A stretch of DNA of 7,094 nucleotides from assembly GCA_031280075.1 (NCBI GenBank), contig JAITHG010000271.1, positions 1 to 7,094 of the forward strand, in the 5' to 3' direction. The translations under genes and the position numbers were made by a program. The notes under the pieces are model-generated. The model did no database searches and was not told the DNA's origin. It was given only the letters and a program-made list of their open reading frames with translations. Positions 1 to 6,141 of this stretch are shown one piece after another. Every line of letters starts with the position of its first letter. The stretch's first letter is position 1. Source of the stretch: Eubacteriales Family XIII. Incertae Sedis bacterium (GTDB taxonomy: Bacteria; Bacillota_A; Clostridia; Peptostreptococcales; Anaerovoracaceae).

Positions 1-1
1 C

Positions 2-991
2 GCGTTCAAGGTGCTCGGCGGCAGCTTTGCCATCGGGAACTACCTCGCGAAGCGTCTCGGCGTGGACATCAGCGAATTGCCTTTTGACAAGCTCGTGTCC
101 GACGAAATCTGCGAAAAGCTCGGCGATGTCACTTTCGTGACCGCCACGGACGGCAACCACGGCAGGGGCGTCGCCTGGACGGCGAACCAGCTCCGCAAGA
201 AGTCTGTGGTCTACATGCCCAAAGGCAGCTCCCTCGAGCGCCTCGAGAACATCCGCAAAGAGGGCGCGGAGGCATCCATCACAGACATGAACTACGACGA
301 GGCGGTGCGCCTGGCGAACAGCATGGCAGAGACAAAGGGCTGGGTCATGGTGCAGGACACGGCGTGGGAAGGCTACACGGACATCCCCACCTGGATCATC
401 CAAGGATACGCGACGATGGGGCTGGAGGCGTATACGCAGTTGCCTGAAAAGCCCACGCACATCTTCCTGCAGGCAGGGGTCGGCTCGTTCGCGGCATCCG
501 TGACAGGGCTGTTTGCGAGCATCTACGGCGAGGATCGCCCTGTCGTCACCATCGTCGAACCGAACAAGGCAGACTGCGTGTTCCGGACGGCGGAGGCAAA
601 CGACGGGGAGCGCCGCTTCGTGACGGGCGACATGGACACCATCATGGCGGGTCTCGCCTGCGGCGAACCCTGCACCATCGGATGGAACGTCCTGCGCGAC
701 TACGCAGACAATTTCGTCTCCTGCCCCGACTACATCTCGGCGAAGGGGATGCGCATGCTTGGAAACCCCGTGGCAGACGACCCGAAGGTCGTCTCGGGCG
801 AGAGCGGCGCGGTCACGCTCGGGTTGGTTGCCGAGCTGATGCAGAATCCTGATTATGCATCCTACAAGGAGCAGATCGGTCTGGATGCGCATTCGAAGAT
901 CCTCTGCTTCAGCACGGAAGGCGCGACCGACCTCGCAGGCTATCGCTCCATCGTTTGGGACGGAATGGTTCCGAGTCTCAAAGAAAAGTAA
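2..991 (+). CDS. dpaL: 2,3-diaminopropionate ammonia-lyase, 5'-truncated by window edge
   Basis: PLP-dependent lyase of fold type II that converts 2,3-diaminopropionate to pyruvate and two ammonia in the cytoplasm; the E. coli (YgeX) and Salmonella enzymes accept both D and L isomers. The frame is open to the left edge. The first visible residues are AFKVLGG, in which K (visible residue 3) is the expected Schiff-base lysine (K77 in E. coli), so about 74 N-terminal residues are missing and the GTG at 11 is not a real start. Visible are 329 residues, against about 398 for the whole E. coli protein. ATDGNHGRG (Asp at visible residue 50) and QDTAWEGY (Asp at 119) match the E. coli catalytic aspartates D120 and D189 with the same 69-residue spacing. 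QAGVGS (157-162) is the glycine-rich phosphate-binding loop. Followed 87 nt downstream by the ygeY-like gene, as in the E. coli ygeX-ygeY order. Its enamine intermediate links it to ridA, last gene of the run. Family call is firm; the in vivo substrate is inferred. Confidence 0.95.
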   Translation, partial: AFKVLGGSFAIGNYLAKRLGVDISELPFDKLVSDEICEKLGDVTFVTATDGNHGRGVAWTANQLRKKSVVYMPKGSSLERLENIRKEGAEASITDMNYDEAVRLANSMAETKGWVMVQDTAWEGYTDIPTWIIQGYATMGLEAYTQLPEKPTHIFLQAGVGSFAASVTGLFASIYGEDRPVVTIVEPNKADCVFRTAEANDGERRFVTGDMDTIMAGLACGEPCTIGWNVLRDYADNFVSCPDYISAKGMRMLGNPVADDPKVVSGESGAVTLGLVAELMQNPDYASYKEQIGLDAHSKILCFSTEGATDLAGYRSIVWDGMVPSLKEK

Positions 992-1066
992 GAATCGCAC
1001 AGGGATGCGCCAAACCCACGCCAAATGCCCCGAGGCGGGCAGGGCGGGGGAGGGTGTCCCGGAAAC

Positions 1067-1081
1067 GAGGTACAACAAATG
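1067..1081 (+). promoter_or_regulatory. Ribosome binding site that sets the ygeY start
   Basis: GAGG at 1067-1070 lies 8 nt before the ATG at 1079-1081. An in-frame ATG at 1025 would add 18 residues rich in Gly and Pro (MPRGGQGGGG...), which do not look like the family's N terminus, and it has no purine-rich site at a proper distance. The start at 1079 is therefore preferred. Confidence 0.8.
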
Positions 1082-2260
1082 AACGAACAGAGAAGACAGG
1101 AAGTGGTCGCCCTCTGCCAGGAGCTCATCCAGGTGCAGAGCTACTCCGGCGAGGAGGCGGGTGTCGTGTCCGTCCTGGAGAAGAAGCTCCAGGAGAAGGG
1201 CTTCGACGAGGTGCGCTGTGACCGTTATGGGAACATCGTCGCCTGCATCCGCGGCAACAGGCCGGGCAAAAAGATCCTGTTTGACGGGCACATCGACACC
1301 GTGCCGGTCACGGACGAAAGCGTTTGGACGCATCCGCCCTTTGCGGCAGAGATTGCGGACGGGCGCATCTATGGGCGCGGGACGAGCGACATGAAGGGGG
1401 CGGTCGCCGCCTTCGTCTGCGCTGCCGCGAACTTCGCAGAGGACACGGGGCGCGACTTTGCCGGAGAGATCTACATCGCCGGCGTTGTCCATGAAGAGTG
1501 CTTCGAGGGCGTTGCGGCACGCGAGATCAGCAAGACCGTGCAGCCCGACTACGTGGTCATCGGCGAGGCATCCCAGGCCAACCTCAAGATCGGGCAGCGT
1601 GGACGCGCCGAAATCGTCGTAGAGACGTTCGGCATCCCCTGCCATTCGGCAAACCCGGACAAGGGTGTGAACGCTGTATACAAGATGGCGGGGCTGATCG
1701 AGGCGATCCGCACGCTGCCGGAGACGGAACACCCCGTGCTCGGCAAAGGCATCCTCGAGCTGACGGACATCAAGTCTTCGCCGTACCCCGGCGCGTCCGT
1801 CGTCCCGGAATACTGCCGAGCGACCTACGACCGCCGGCTGCTCGTGGGCGAGACGCGCGAAAGCGTGCTGGCACCCCTGCAGGCGCTCGTGGATCAGCGG
1901 ATGGCGGACGACCCGCAGCTCAAGGCGAAGGTCTCCTACGCGGTCGGCAGCGAGCTGTGCTACACGGGAGACACCATCGAGGGCGAGCGTTTCTTCCCCG
2001 GTTGGCTGCACGAGGAGGGCGAAGACTTCATCGCCGCAGTGAAGAGCCGACTCGAGGAGAAGGGCTTCAACCCAGCCATCGACTACTATAATTTCTGCAC
2101 GAACGGCAGCCACTACGCAGGCGAAGCAGGGATCCGGACCATCGGGCTTGGACCTTCGCGCGAAAACCTCGCGCACACTGTCGACGAGCATATCGAAATC
2201 GAACAGCTGACGAAGATCACGGAGTGCTATGAATCCGTGATGCATGCGCTGCTCGTATAA
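1079..2260 (+). CDS. ygeY: YgeY-type M20 family metallopeptidase/deacylase
   Basis: Predicted cytoplasmic, two-metal (zinc-type) amidohydrolase of the M20 (ArgE/DapE/CPG2) family, 393 aa from the chosen ATG, a normal length. The active-site set is complete: GHIDTVP (H71, with D73), GTSDMKG (bridging D104), HEE (catalytic base E139, metal ligand E140), IGEAS (E163) and AHTVDEH (H366). The middle section, about 175-290, corresponds to the lid/dimerisation domain. Overall wording (GRGTSDMKGA, NGSHYAGEAG, GLGPS) is that of the YgeY group, often named 'selenium metabolism-linked hydrolase' because it sits beside ygeX and ygeW near selenium-dependent hydroxylase genes. No YgeY substrate is firmly established as far as I know. 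Next to DpaL it may remove an acyl, carbamoyl or peptidyl group from a diaminopropionate derivative; that role is inference. ArgE or DapE is the main alternative, less likely given the dpaL neighbour. Confidence 0.88.
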   Translation: MNEQRRQEVVALCQELIQVQSYSGEEAGVVSVLEKKLQEKGFDEVRCDRYGNIVACIRGNRPGKKILFDGHIDTVPVTDESVWTHPPFAAEIADGRIYGRGTSDMKGAVAAFVCAAANFAEDTGRDFAGEIYIAGVVHEECFEGVAAREISKTVQPDYVVIGEASQANLKIGQRGRAEIVVETFGIPCHSANPDKGVNAVYKMAGLIEAIRTLPETEHPVLGKGILELTDIKSSPYPGASVVPEYCRATYDRRLLVGETRESVLAPLQALVDQRMADDPQLKAKVSYAVGSELCYTGDTIEGERFFPGWLHEEGEDFIAAVKSRLEEKGFNPAIDYYNFCTNGSHYAGEAGIRTIGLGPSRENLAHTVDEHIEIEQLTKITECYESVMHALLV

Positions 2261-2310
2261 AAAAGAGTTTATTCCATTACTGTAAACAGCACCCCTCGGA
2301 GGTTTATTGT

Positions 2311-3792
2311 ATGAACAGTATCCAGATCACAGCATTGACCATCATCCTCGTCTACATGGCGGCGACCGTCTGCCTCGGACTCTTCATCTCGCAGCGGAAG
2401 AAGAACAAGGCACAGAAGCAGAGCAACGAGGACTTCCTCATGGCCGGCAAGTCCCTCGGACCGCTCGTGCTGGCAGGCACGCTCTTCGCCGCGAACACCG
2501 GCGGGGCGAGCACCATGGGTGTCGCGACGAACGTGCTCGGGCAGGGGCTCTCCGCGAGCTGGTATGTAATCGCGGCAGGCATCGGCTTTGTGCTCGTGTC
2601 CTTCATCGCGCCGTATTTCCGTCGCTCGCAGTCCAGCACCGTGCCGGAGATCATCAGCAAGCGTTTCGGTAAGGGCGCGCACGTCTTCACCGCCTTCACG
2701 TCCATCTCGGCGCTGTTCATGGCGACGGGCGCGCAGATCATCGCGACCGCTTCCATCATCAACGTCGTCACGGGCTTCTCCTTCAACATCGCCGCTGTCA
2801 TCACCACCATCATCGTCATCATCTATACCATGATCGGCGGATTCAAGTCCGTTACAGCGGCAAACATGATGCATGTGCTCTTCATCACCGTCGGCATGAC
2901 TGCCGCCATGTTCATCATGGTGAACAACAGCGAGGTCGGCGGCTTCTCTGCGCTGATGGATCGCGCTGCCGCGTTCACGACGCTTCCGGACGGCGCGCCG
3001 GTCAACTTGCTCGGCGTACTGGAAGTGGGCGTGCCCACCATCATCGGCTACATTGCAATGTACTTCATGACCTTCCCCACCGGACAGGAGATCGTCCAGA
3101 CGTTCTGCTCGGCGAAGAGCGGTGGTGCAGCCAAGGCAGGTTCGCTCATCGCGGGACTGCTGTCCGCTGCCTATGCCATCGTCCCCGCCCTCATCGGTCT
3201 CATGGCCTACGTCTGCATCGATGGCTATGCCTCGGAAGGCATGCAGAAGAACGCACTGGCAGAGGCGACCATCCACTTCGCGCCCCCCGTCATCGCGGGT
3301 ATCGTGCTTGCCGCTATCGTCGCGGCCACGATGAGCAGCGCTTCCGGCAACATGATCGGAACGGCGACGATGTTCACGAACGACGTGTTCCGCCCCTACA
3401 TCAACAAGGGTGTGCATGACGACCGCAAGGAGGTCTGGATCTCCCGTCTGACCATGGTCGTGGTCGGCGCAGTCGGGCTGCTCATCGCCATCTTCTCGAA
3501 GAACATCATCAGCGTCATGATGGGCGCGTTCGCCCTGCGCAGCGCGGGTCCCTTCGCCGCTTTCATCTGCAGCCTGTTCTACAGGGGCGTGACGCGCCGT
3601 GCTGGTTTCCTGTCCATCGTCATCGGCACGATTGTCGCTGCCGTGTGGATCTACGGGTTCAAGACACCTTGGGGGCTGAGCGCCATGGTGCCCGGCGGCA
3701 TCGCTGCTTTCCTCACCATCTTCTCGGTGTCCGTCCTCGACCGGAAGCTCGGGCTTCCTGCCGCGCCGGAAATCGAGTTCTCAGACAACTGA
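2311..3792 (+). CDS. Sodium:solute symporter (SSS family), substrate unknown
   Basis: Inner-membrane secondary transporter of 493 aa, typical SSS/PutP length. About 13 hydrophobic segments can be picked out, roughly at 5-26, 50-70, 80-102, 124-150, 158-178, 185-204, 236-254, 277-303, 325-350, 380-400, 405-424, 430-451 and 456-475. Family marks are the N-terminal NEDFLMAGKSLG (39-50), the broken helix LFAANTGGAST (58-68), RSQSSTVPEIISKRFG (105-120), MIGGFKSVTAANMMH, and ATMSSASGNMIGTA (339-352). S342 and S343 fall where the paired Ser/Thr of the Na2 sodium site lie in PutP and vSGLT. At the TM2 position of the PutP sodium Asp there is Asn (N62), as in the AAN motif of vSGLT. GGAGG at 2298-2302 sits 8 nt before the ATG. 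It lies 50 nt after ygeY and 40 nt before the deacylase gene, so it probably imports the substrate of the flanking hydrolases. It does not resemble the purine permeases of the E. coli yge cluster. Substrate cannot be assigned. Confidence 0.92.
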   Translation: MNSIQITALTIILVYMAATVCLGLFISQRKKNKAQKQSNEDFLMAGKSLGPLVLAGTLFAANTGGASTMGVATNVLGQGLSASWYVIAAGIGFVLVSFIAPYFRRSQSSTVPEIISKRFGKGAHVFTAFTSISALFMATGAQIIATASIINVVTGFSFNIAAVITTIIVIIYTMIGGFKSVTAANMMHVLFITVGMTAAMFIMVNNSEVGGFSALMDRAAAFTTLPDGAPVNLLGVLEVGVPTIIGYIAMYFMTFPTGQEIVQTFCSAKSGGAAKAGSLIAGLLSAAYAIVPALIGLMAYVCIDGYASEGMQKNALAEATIHFAPPVIAGIVLAAIVAATMSSASGNMIGTATMFTNDVFRPYINKGVHDDRKEVWISRLTMVVVGAVGLLIAIFSKNIISVMMGAFALRSAGPFAAFICSLFYRGVTRRAGFLSIVIGTIVAAVWIYGFKTPWGLSAMVPGGIAAFLTIFSVSVLDRKLGLPAAPEIEFSDN

Positions 3793-3832
3793 TTTCTCTT
3801 ACACAGTCAGCAGTCATAAGGAGAATGCGACC

Positions 3833-5446
3833 ATGAAAAAAGTCATTATCAAAAACGGGCTGGTCATCGACGGAACGGGCACAGAAGGCTTCCAGGCAGA
3901 CGTGCTGGTCAGCGGCGACCGCATCGAGAAGGTCGGCGCGTCCATTGACGCGGCAGACGGGGACGAGGTCGAGGTCATCGACGCATCGGGGCTTGTCGTT
4001 GCCCCCGGCTTCATCGATACGCACAGCCACAGCGATCTCTGCGTCCTCACGGAGCCGCAGATCCTGCCTAAGATCATGCAGGGCATCACGACGGAGGTCC
4101 TCGGGCAGGACGGCATCTCGATGGCACCGCTGCCGAAGGAGTACATCAGCCCCTGGCGGAAGAACCTCGCAGGGCTGGACGGTGACAGCGACGACATCGA
4201 TTGGGAGTTCGTCGACACGGCAGGCTACCTGAAGCTCATCGAGGCTGCCCGCCCCGGCATGAACGAGTGCTACCTCGTCCCGCACGGCAACATCCGCATG
4301 GAGGCGATGGGGCTGGACAACCGCCAGCCGACAGAGGAAGAGATCGAGAAGATGCGCGCCGTGACGCGCCGTGAGATGGAGGCTGGCGCGGTCGGCCTCT
4401 CCACGGGGCTGATCTACATGCCCTGCGCCTACTCGCAGCAGATCGAGATCATCGAGATGTGCAAGGTGGTCGCCGAGTACGACGGCATCTTTGTCATCCA
4501 TCAGCGCAGCGAGGCAGACACCATCCTCGACTCCATGGAGGAAGTGATCGAGATCGGTCGCGCCTCCGGCGTGAAGGTGCACTTCTCGCACTTCAAGGTG
4601 TGCGGGAAGAACAACTGGGACAAGATCGACCGGGTTCTGGAGCTGCTCGAAAAGGCGCAGGCAGAAGGCATCCGCGTCTCCTTCGACCAGTATCCCTACG
4701 TGGCAGGCAGCACCATGCTCGGCGTCATCCTGCCGCCTTGGGTGCACGACGGCGGCACGGACAAGCTGCTCGCGCGCCTGGCGGATCCCGAGCTGCGCAA
4801 GAAGATGGTCGAGGACATCGAGCAGGGCATCCAGGGCTGGGACAACTTCGTCCAGTTCGCGGGGCTCGACCAGATCTTCGTCACGAGCGTGAAGTCGGAA
4901 AAGAACACGGATGCCATCGGGCTGAGCCTCATCCAGCTCGGCGAGCTGCGCGGCAAGGATGCCTATGAGGCGACCTTCGACCTGCTGCTCGAGGAGGAGA
5001 ACGCTGTAGGCATGATCGACTTCTACGGGACGGAGGAGCATGTGCAGCTCTTCATGAAGCGCCCGGAGATGAACGCCTGTACAGACGGGCTGTTGGGCGG
5101 CAAGCCGCACCCGCGCGTCTTTGGAGCCTTCCCGCGCATCCTCGGCAAGTACGTCCGCGAGGACGGGGCGCTGTCGCTCGCAGAAGCGGTGCGCAAGATG
5201 ACGCAGAAGCCTGCAGAGACCTTCCTCATCAAGGACAGGGGTGTGCTTCGGGAAGGTGCCTATGCGGACATCTGCATCTTCAACCCGGAAACGGTCATTG
5301 ACAAGGGTGACTACATCGAGCCCGCGCAGTACCCCGAAGGCATCGAGCACGTCCTCGTCAACGGCGAAGTTGTCGTGCGCGGTGGCAAGCACACAGGCAC
5401 GTGCGTAGGCAGAGTCCTGCGCATGTCGGGCAAGGCGGTACAGTAA
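3833..5446 (+). CDS. N-acyl-D-amino-acid deacylase (D-aminoacylase family amidohydrolase)
   Basis: Amidohydrolase-superfamily enzyme of 537 aa, predicted cytoplasmic; the family removes acyl groups from N-acyl-D-amino acids. Residues 1-60 form the first part of the beta-sandwich, ending in VVAPGFIDTHSHSD with metal ligands H64 and H66. H223 (FVIHQRSEAD) and H253 (VHFSHFK) match the two barrel histidines (H220, H250 in Alcaligenes faecalis). D418 in CTDGLLGGKPHPRVFGAFPR matches catalytic D366 and the family's SDG...HPR..G.FPR block. GAVGLSTGLIY (185-195) and FDQYPYVAGSTML (284-296) are further family blocks. The C terminus (KPAETFLIKDRGVLREGAYADICIF) closes the beta-sandwich. Oddity: where A. 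faecalis has the metal-binding Cys (C96, in GNCGIS) this protein has Asp (D93, in GQDGIS), so substrate or metal use may differ. It is about 50 residues longer than that enzyme. AAGGAG at 3818-3823 lies 9 nt before the ATG. N-acyl-D-glutamate deacylase or an enzyme acting on cyclic ureides are alternatives. Confidence 0.87.
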   Translation: MKKVIIKNGLVIDGTGTEGFQADVLVSGDRIEKVGASIDAADGDEVEVIDASGLVVAPGFIDTHSHSDLCVLTEPQILPKIMQGITTEVLGQDGISMAPLPKEYISPWRKNLAGLDGDSDDIDWEFVDTAGYLKLIEAARPGMNECYLVPHGNIRMEAMGLDNRQPTEEEIEKMRAVTRREMEAGAVGLSTGLIYMPCAYSQQIEIIEMCKVVAEYDGIFVIHQRSEADTILDSMEEVIEIGRASGVKVHFSHFKVCGKNNWDKIDRVLELLEKAQAEGIRVSFDQYPYVAGSTMLGVILPPWVHDGGTDKLLARLADPELRKKMVEDIEQGIQGWDNFVQFAGLDQIFVTSVKSEKNTDAIGLSLIQLGELRGKDAYEATFDLLLEEENAVGMIDFYGTEEHVQLFMKRPEMNACTDGLLGGKPHPRVFGAFPRILGKYVREDGALSLAEAVRKMTQKPAETFLIKDRGVLREGAYADICIFNPETVIDKGDYIEPAQYPEGIEHVLVNGEVVVRGGKHTGTCVGRVLRMSGKAVQ

Positions 5447-5471
5447 AGCATCGCCTGCATGGTACAATAAA
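5437..5471. repeat. Short direct repeat spanning the deacylase stop codon
   Basis: GGTACAGTAAA (5437-5447, including the TAA stop) recurs as GGTACAATAAA (5461-5471), 10 of 11 bases alike, 24 nt apart. The second copy sits just upstream of the hairpin-rich insert. It may mark local duplication or be chance; TACAAT at 5463-5468 resembles a -10 box, but no convincing -35 box lies at the right distance. Confidence 0.3.
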
Positions 5472-5488
5472 ATACATATCGGCAGCAT

Positions 5489-5564
5489 CGAGACGAAAAG
5501 GGGACGGTTCTTTTCTGTCTCGTCGCTGACCAGCATGAGAAACAGTGGGTAAGACAGAAAAGAA
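5489..5564. repeat. Dyad-rich intergenic repeat, REP/MITE-like
   Basis: Most of the 136-nt gap before ridA is taken up by complementary arms. The first stem pairs CGAGACGAAAAG (5489-5500) with CTTTTCTGTCTCG (5510-5522): 12 pairs, one bulged T at 5516, and a 9-nt loop GGGACGGTT. A second, alternative stem pairs TTCTTTTCTGTCT (5508-5520) with AGACAGAAAAGAA (5552-5564), 13 perfect pairs over a 31-nt loop. The two structures share one arm and exclude each other. From memory, GGGGACGGTTCTTTT resembles short repeats dispersed in Bacillota genomes, sometimes near Y1 (REP-associated tyrosine) transposases; that link is not proven here. It contains no gene. Neither stem has a following T tract, so it is not a classical terminator, although it could affect mRNA stability or the ratio of ridA to upstream genes. 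Confidence 0.6.
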
Positions 5565-5582
5565 GAACAGGAGAAAAGTGAC

Positions 5583-5960
5583 ATGGCAAAGGAAATCATT
5601 TTTACAGAAAACGCGCCTGCGGCAGTGGGCCCCTACATCCAGGCCGCCAAGGTCGGCGGCATGGTCTACTGCTCGGGGCAGCTCGGGCTGATCCCTTCGA
5701 CGGGGGAGCTGGCGGAAGGTGTTCAGGCGCAGGCGGAGCAGTCCCTGAAGAACATGGGCGCGGTGCTTGAGGCAGCGGGCAGCAGCTTTGCAAAAGTCGT
5801 GAAGACGACCATCTTCCTCACGGACATGGGCGACTTCGCAGCCGTGAACGAGATCTACGGACGCTACTTCGAAGGCGCTTTCCCGGCGCGCTCCTGCGTG
5901 GCAGTGGCAGCCCTTCCCAAGGGCGGGGTCGTGGAAATCGAGTGCATCGCGGAAGCCTAA
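5583..5960 (+). CDS. ridA: RidA family 2-iminobutanoate/2-iminopropanoate deaminase
   Basis: Small cytoplasmic protein of the Rid/YjgF/YER057c family, 125 aa, the normal length, usually a homotrimer with active sites between subunits. RidA hydrolyses the reactive enamine/imine of 2-aminoacrylate to pyruvate and ammonia, protecting PLP enzymes from damage. The full family signature is present: APAAVGPYIQA (11-21), VYCSGQLG (28-35), QSLKNMGAVLEAAG (53-66), VVKTTIFLTDM (72-82), and FPARSCVAVAALPKGGVVEIECIA (100-123). R103 is the conserved substrate-carboxylate-binding arginine and E120 the conserved glutamate near the C terminus. AGGAG at 5569-5573 lies 9 nt before the ATG. It is the last + strand gene of the run. 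Its place with DpaL, a PLP lyase that forms 2-aminoacrylate, suggests a matched detoxifying partner rather than a general housekeeping copy; that pairing is inference. Confidence 0.95.
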   Translation: MAKEIIFTENAPAAVGPYIQAAKVGGMVYCSGQLGLIPSTGELAEGVQAQAEQSLKNMGAVLEAAGSSFAKVVKTTIFLTDMGDFAAVNEIYGRYFEGAFPARSCVAVAALPKGGVVEIECIAEA

Positions 5961-6008
5961 GCTAAGGCGACCTAGAGCATCGTTTGCAAAAGACGGGGTA
6001 GGGCGTGC

Positions 6009-6045
6009 AAACCGCACGCAGATTGATACGGGGCGCGGTTTTCTG
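6009..6045 (+). terminator. Possible weak terminator after ridA
   Basis: AAACCGC (6009-6015) can pair with GCGGTTT (6035-6041), giving a 7-bp stem with an A-rich 5' side and a short T-rich 3' side (GGTTTTCTG). The loop is long (19 nt). Other foldings compete: GCGTGC/GCACGC (6003-6008 with 6014-6019) and ACGGG/CCCGT (6028-6032 with 6047-6051). It is the only + strand candidate between ridA and the converging genes. Confidence 0.3.
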
Positions 6046-6060
6046 TCCCGTCCGACAAGA

Positions 6061-6130
6061 TGGTGCGAGTGGGGAGATTCCCCGCCCCCACCGAAAAAAT
6101 GGCGCGGTTGGGAGATTTCCCACCCGCGCC
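6061..6130. repeat. Two tandem, related stem-loops between convergent genes
   Basis: Two palindromic units about 39 nt apart share the pattern TGG(T/C)GCG...TGGG.AGATT.CCC. Unit 1 (6062-6092) pairs GGTGCGAGTGGGGA with TCCCCGCCCCCACC imperfectly, with two mismatches. Unit 2 (6101-6130) is nearly perfect. Their likeness suggests duplication of one hairpin followed by divergence. Unit 2 works as the terminator described separately. The rest of the 181-nt intergenic stretch (5961-6141) shows no gene. Confidence 0.55.
6094..6130 (-). terminator. Rho-independent terminator of the lipoprotein gene
   Basis: GGCGCGGTTGGGA (6101-6113) pairs with TCCCACCCGCGCC (6118-6130) in 12 of 13 positions around a 4-nt loop. 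Read on the - strand, the stem begins 11 nt after the lipoprotein stop codon and is followed by ATTTTTT (complement of the A run at 6094-6099), the classical hairpin plus U tract. On the + strand the same hairpin lacks a good U tract, so it mainly serves the - strand transcript. Confidence 0.85.
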
Positions 6131-6141
6131 GTTTGCTAGTG

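Noticed and set aside
11..13. GTG as a start for dpaL
   Set aside because: The codons before it encode AFK, including the PLP lysine of the family, and the frame is open to the edge, so the gene is cut rather than started here.
1025..1078. Upstream ATG giving an 18-residue longer YgeY
   Set aside because: The extra residues are Gly/Pro-rich and unlike the family. The ATG at 1079 has GAGG at the right distance.
2269..3417. 382-codon open frame on the - strand opposite the symporter
   Set aside because: Extremely rich in His, Asp, Glu, Arg and Gly, with no hydrophobic core or motif; it is the antisense image of a membrane protein gene and has no ribosome site of note.
5430..5458. Stem GCA-GGCG/CGCC-TGC around the deacylase stop codon as a terminator
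   Set aside because: Only 7 pairs with a bulge and a 14-nt loop, and it is followed by mixed sequence rather than a T tract.
3713..5599. 628-codon open frame on the - strand opposite the deacylase gene
   Set aside because: It mirrors a well-supported gene with all catalytic motifs. Its translation is rich in His, Asp, Arg, Val and Leu without any domain, as expected from antisense reading of GC-rich codons. It also runs through the intergenic hairpins.
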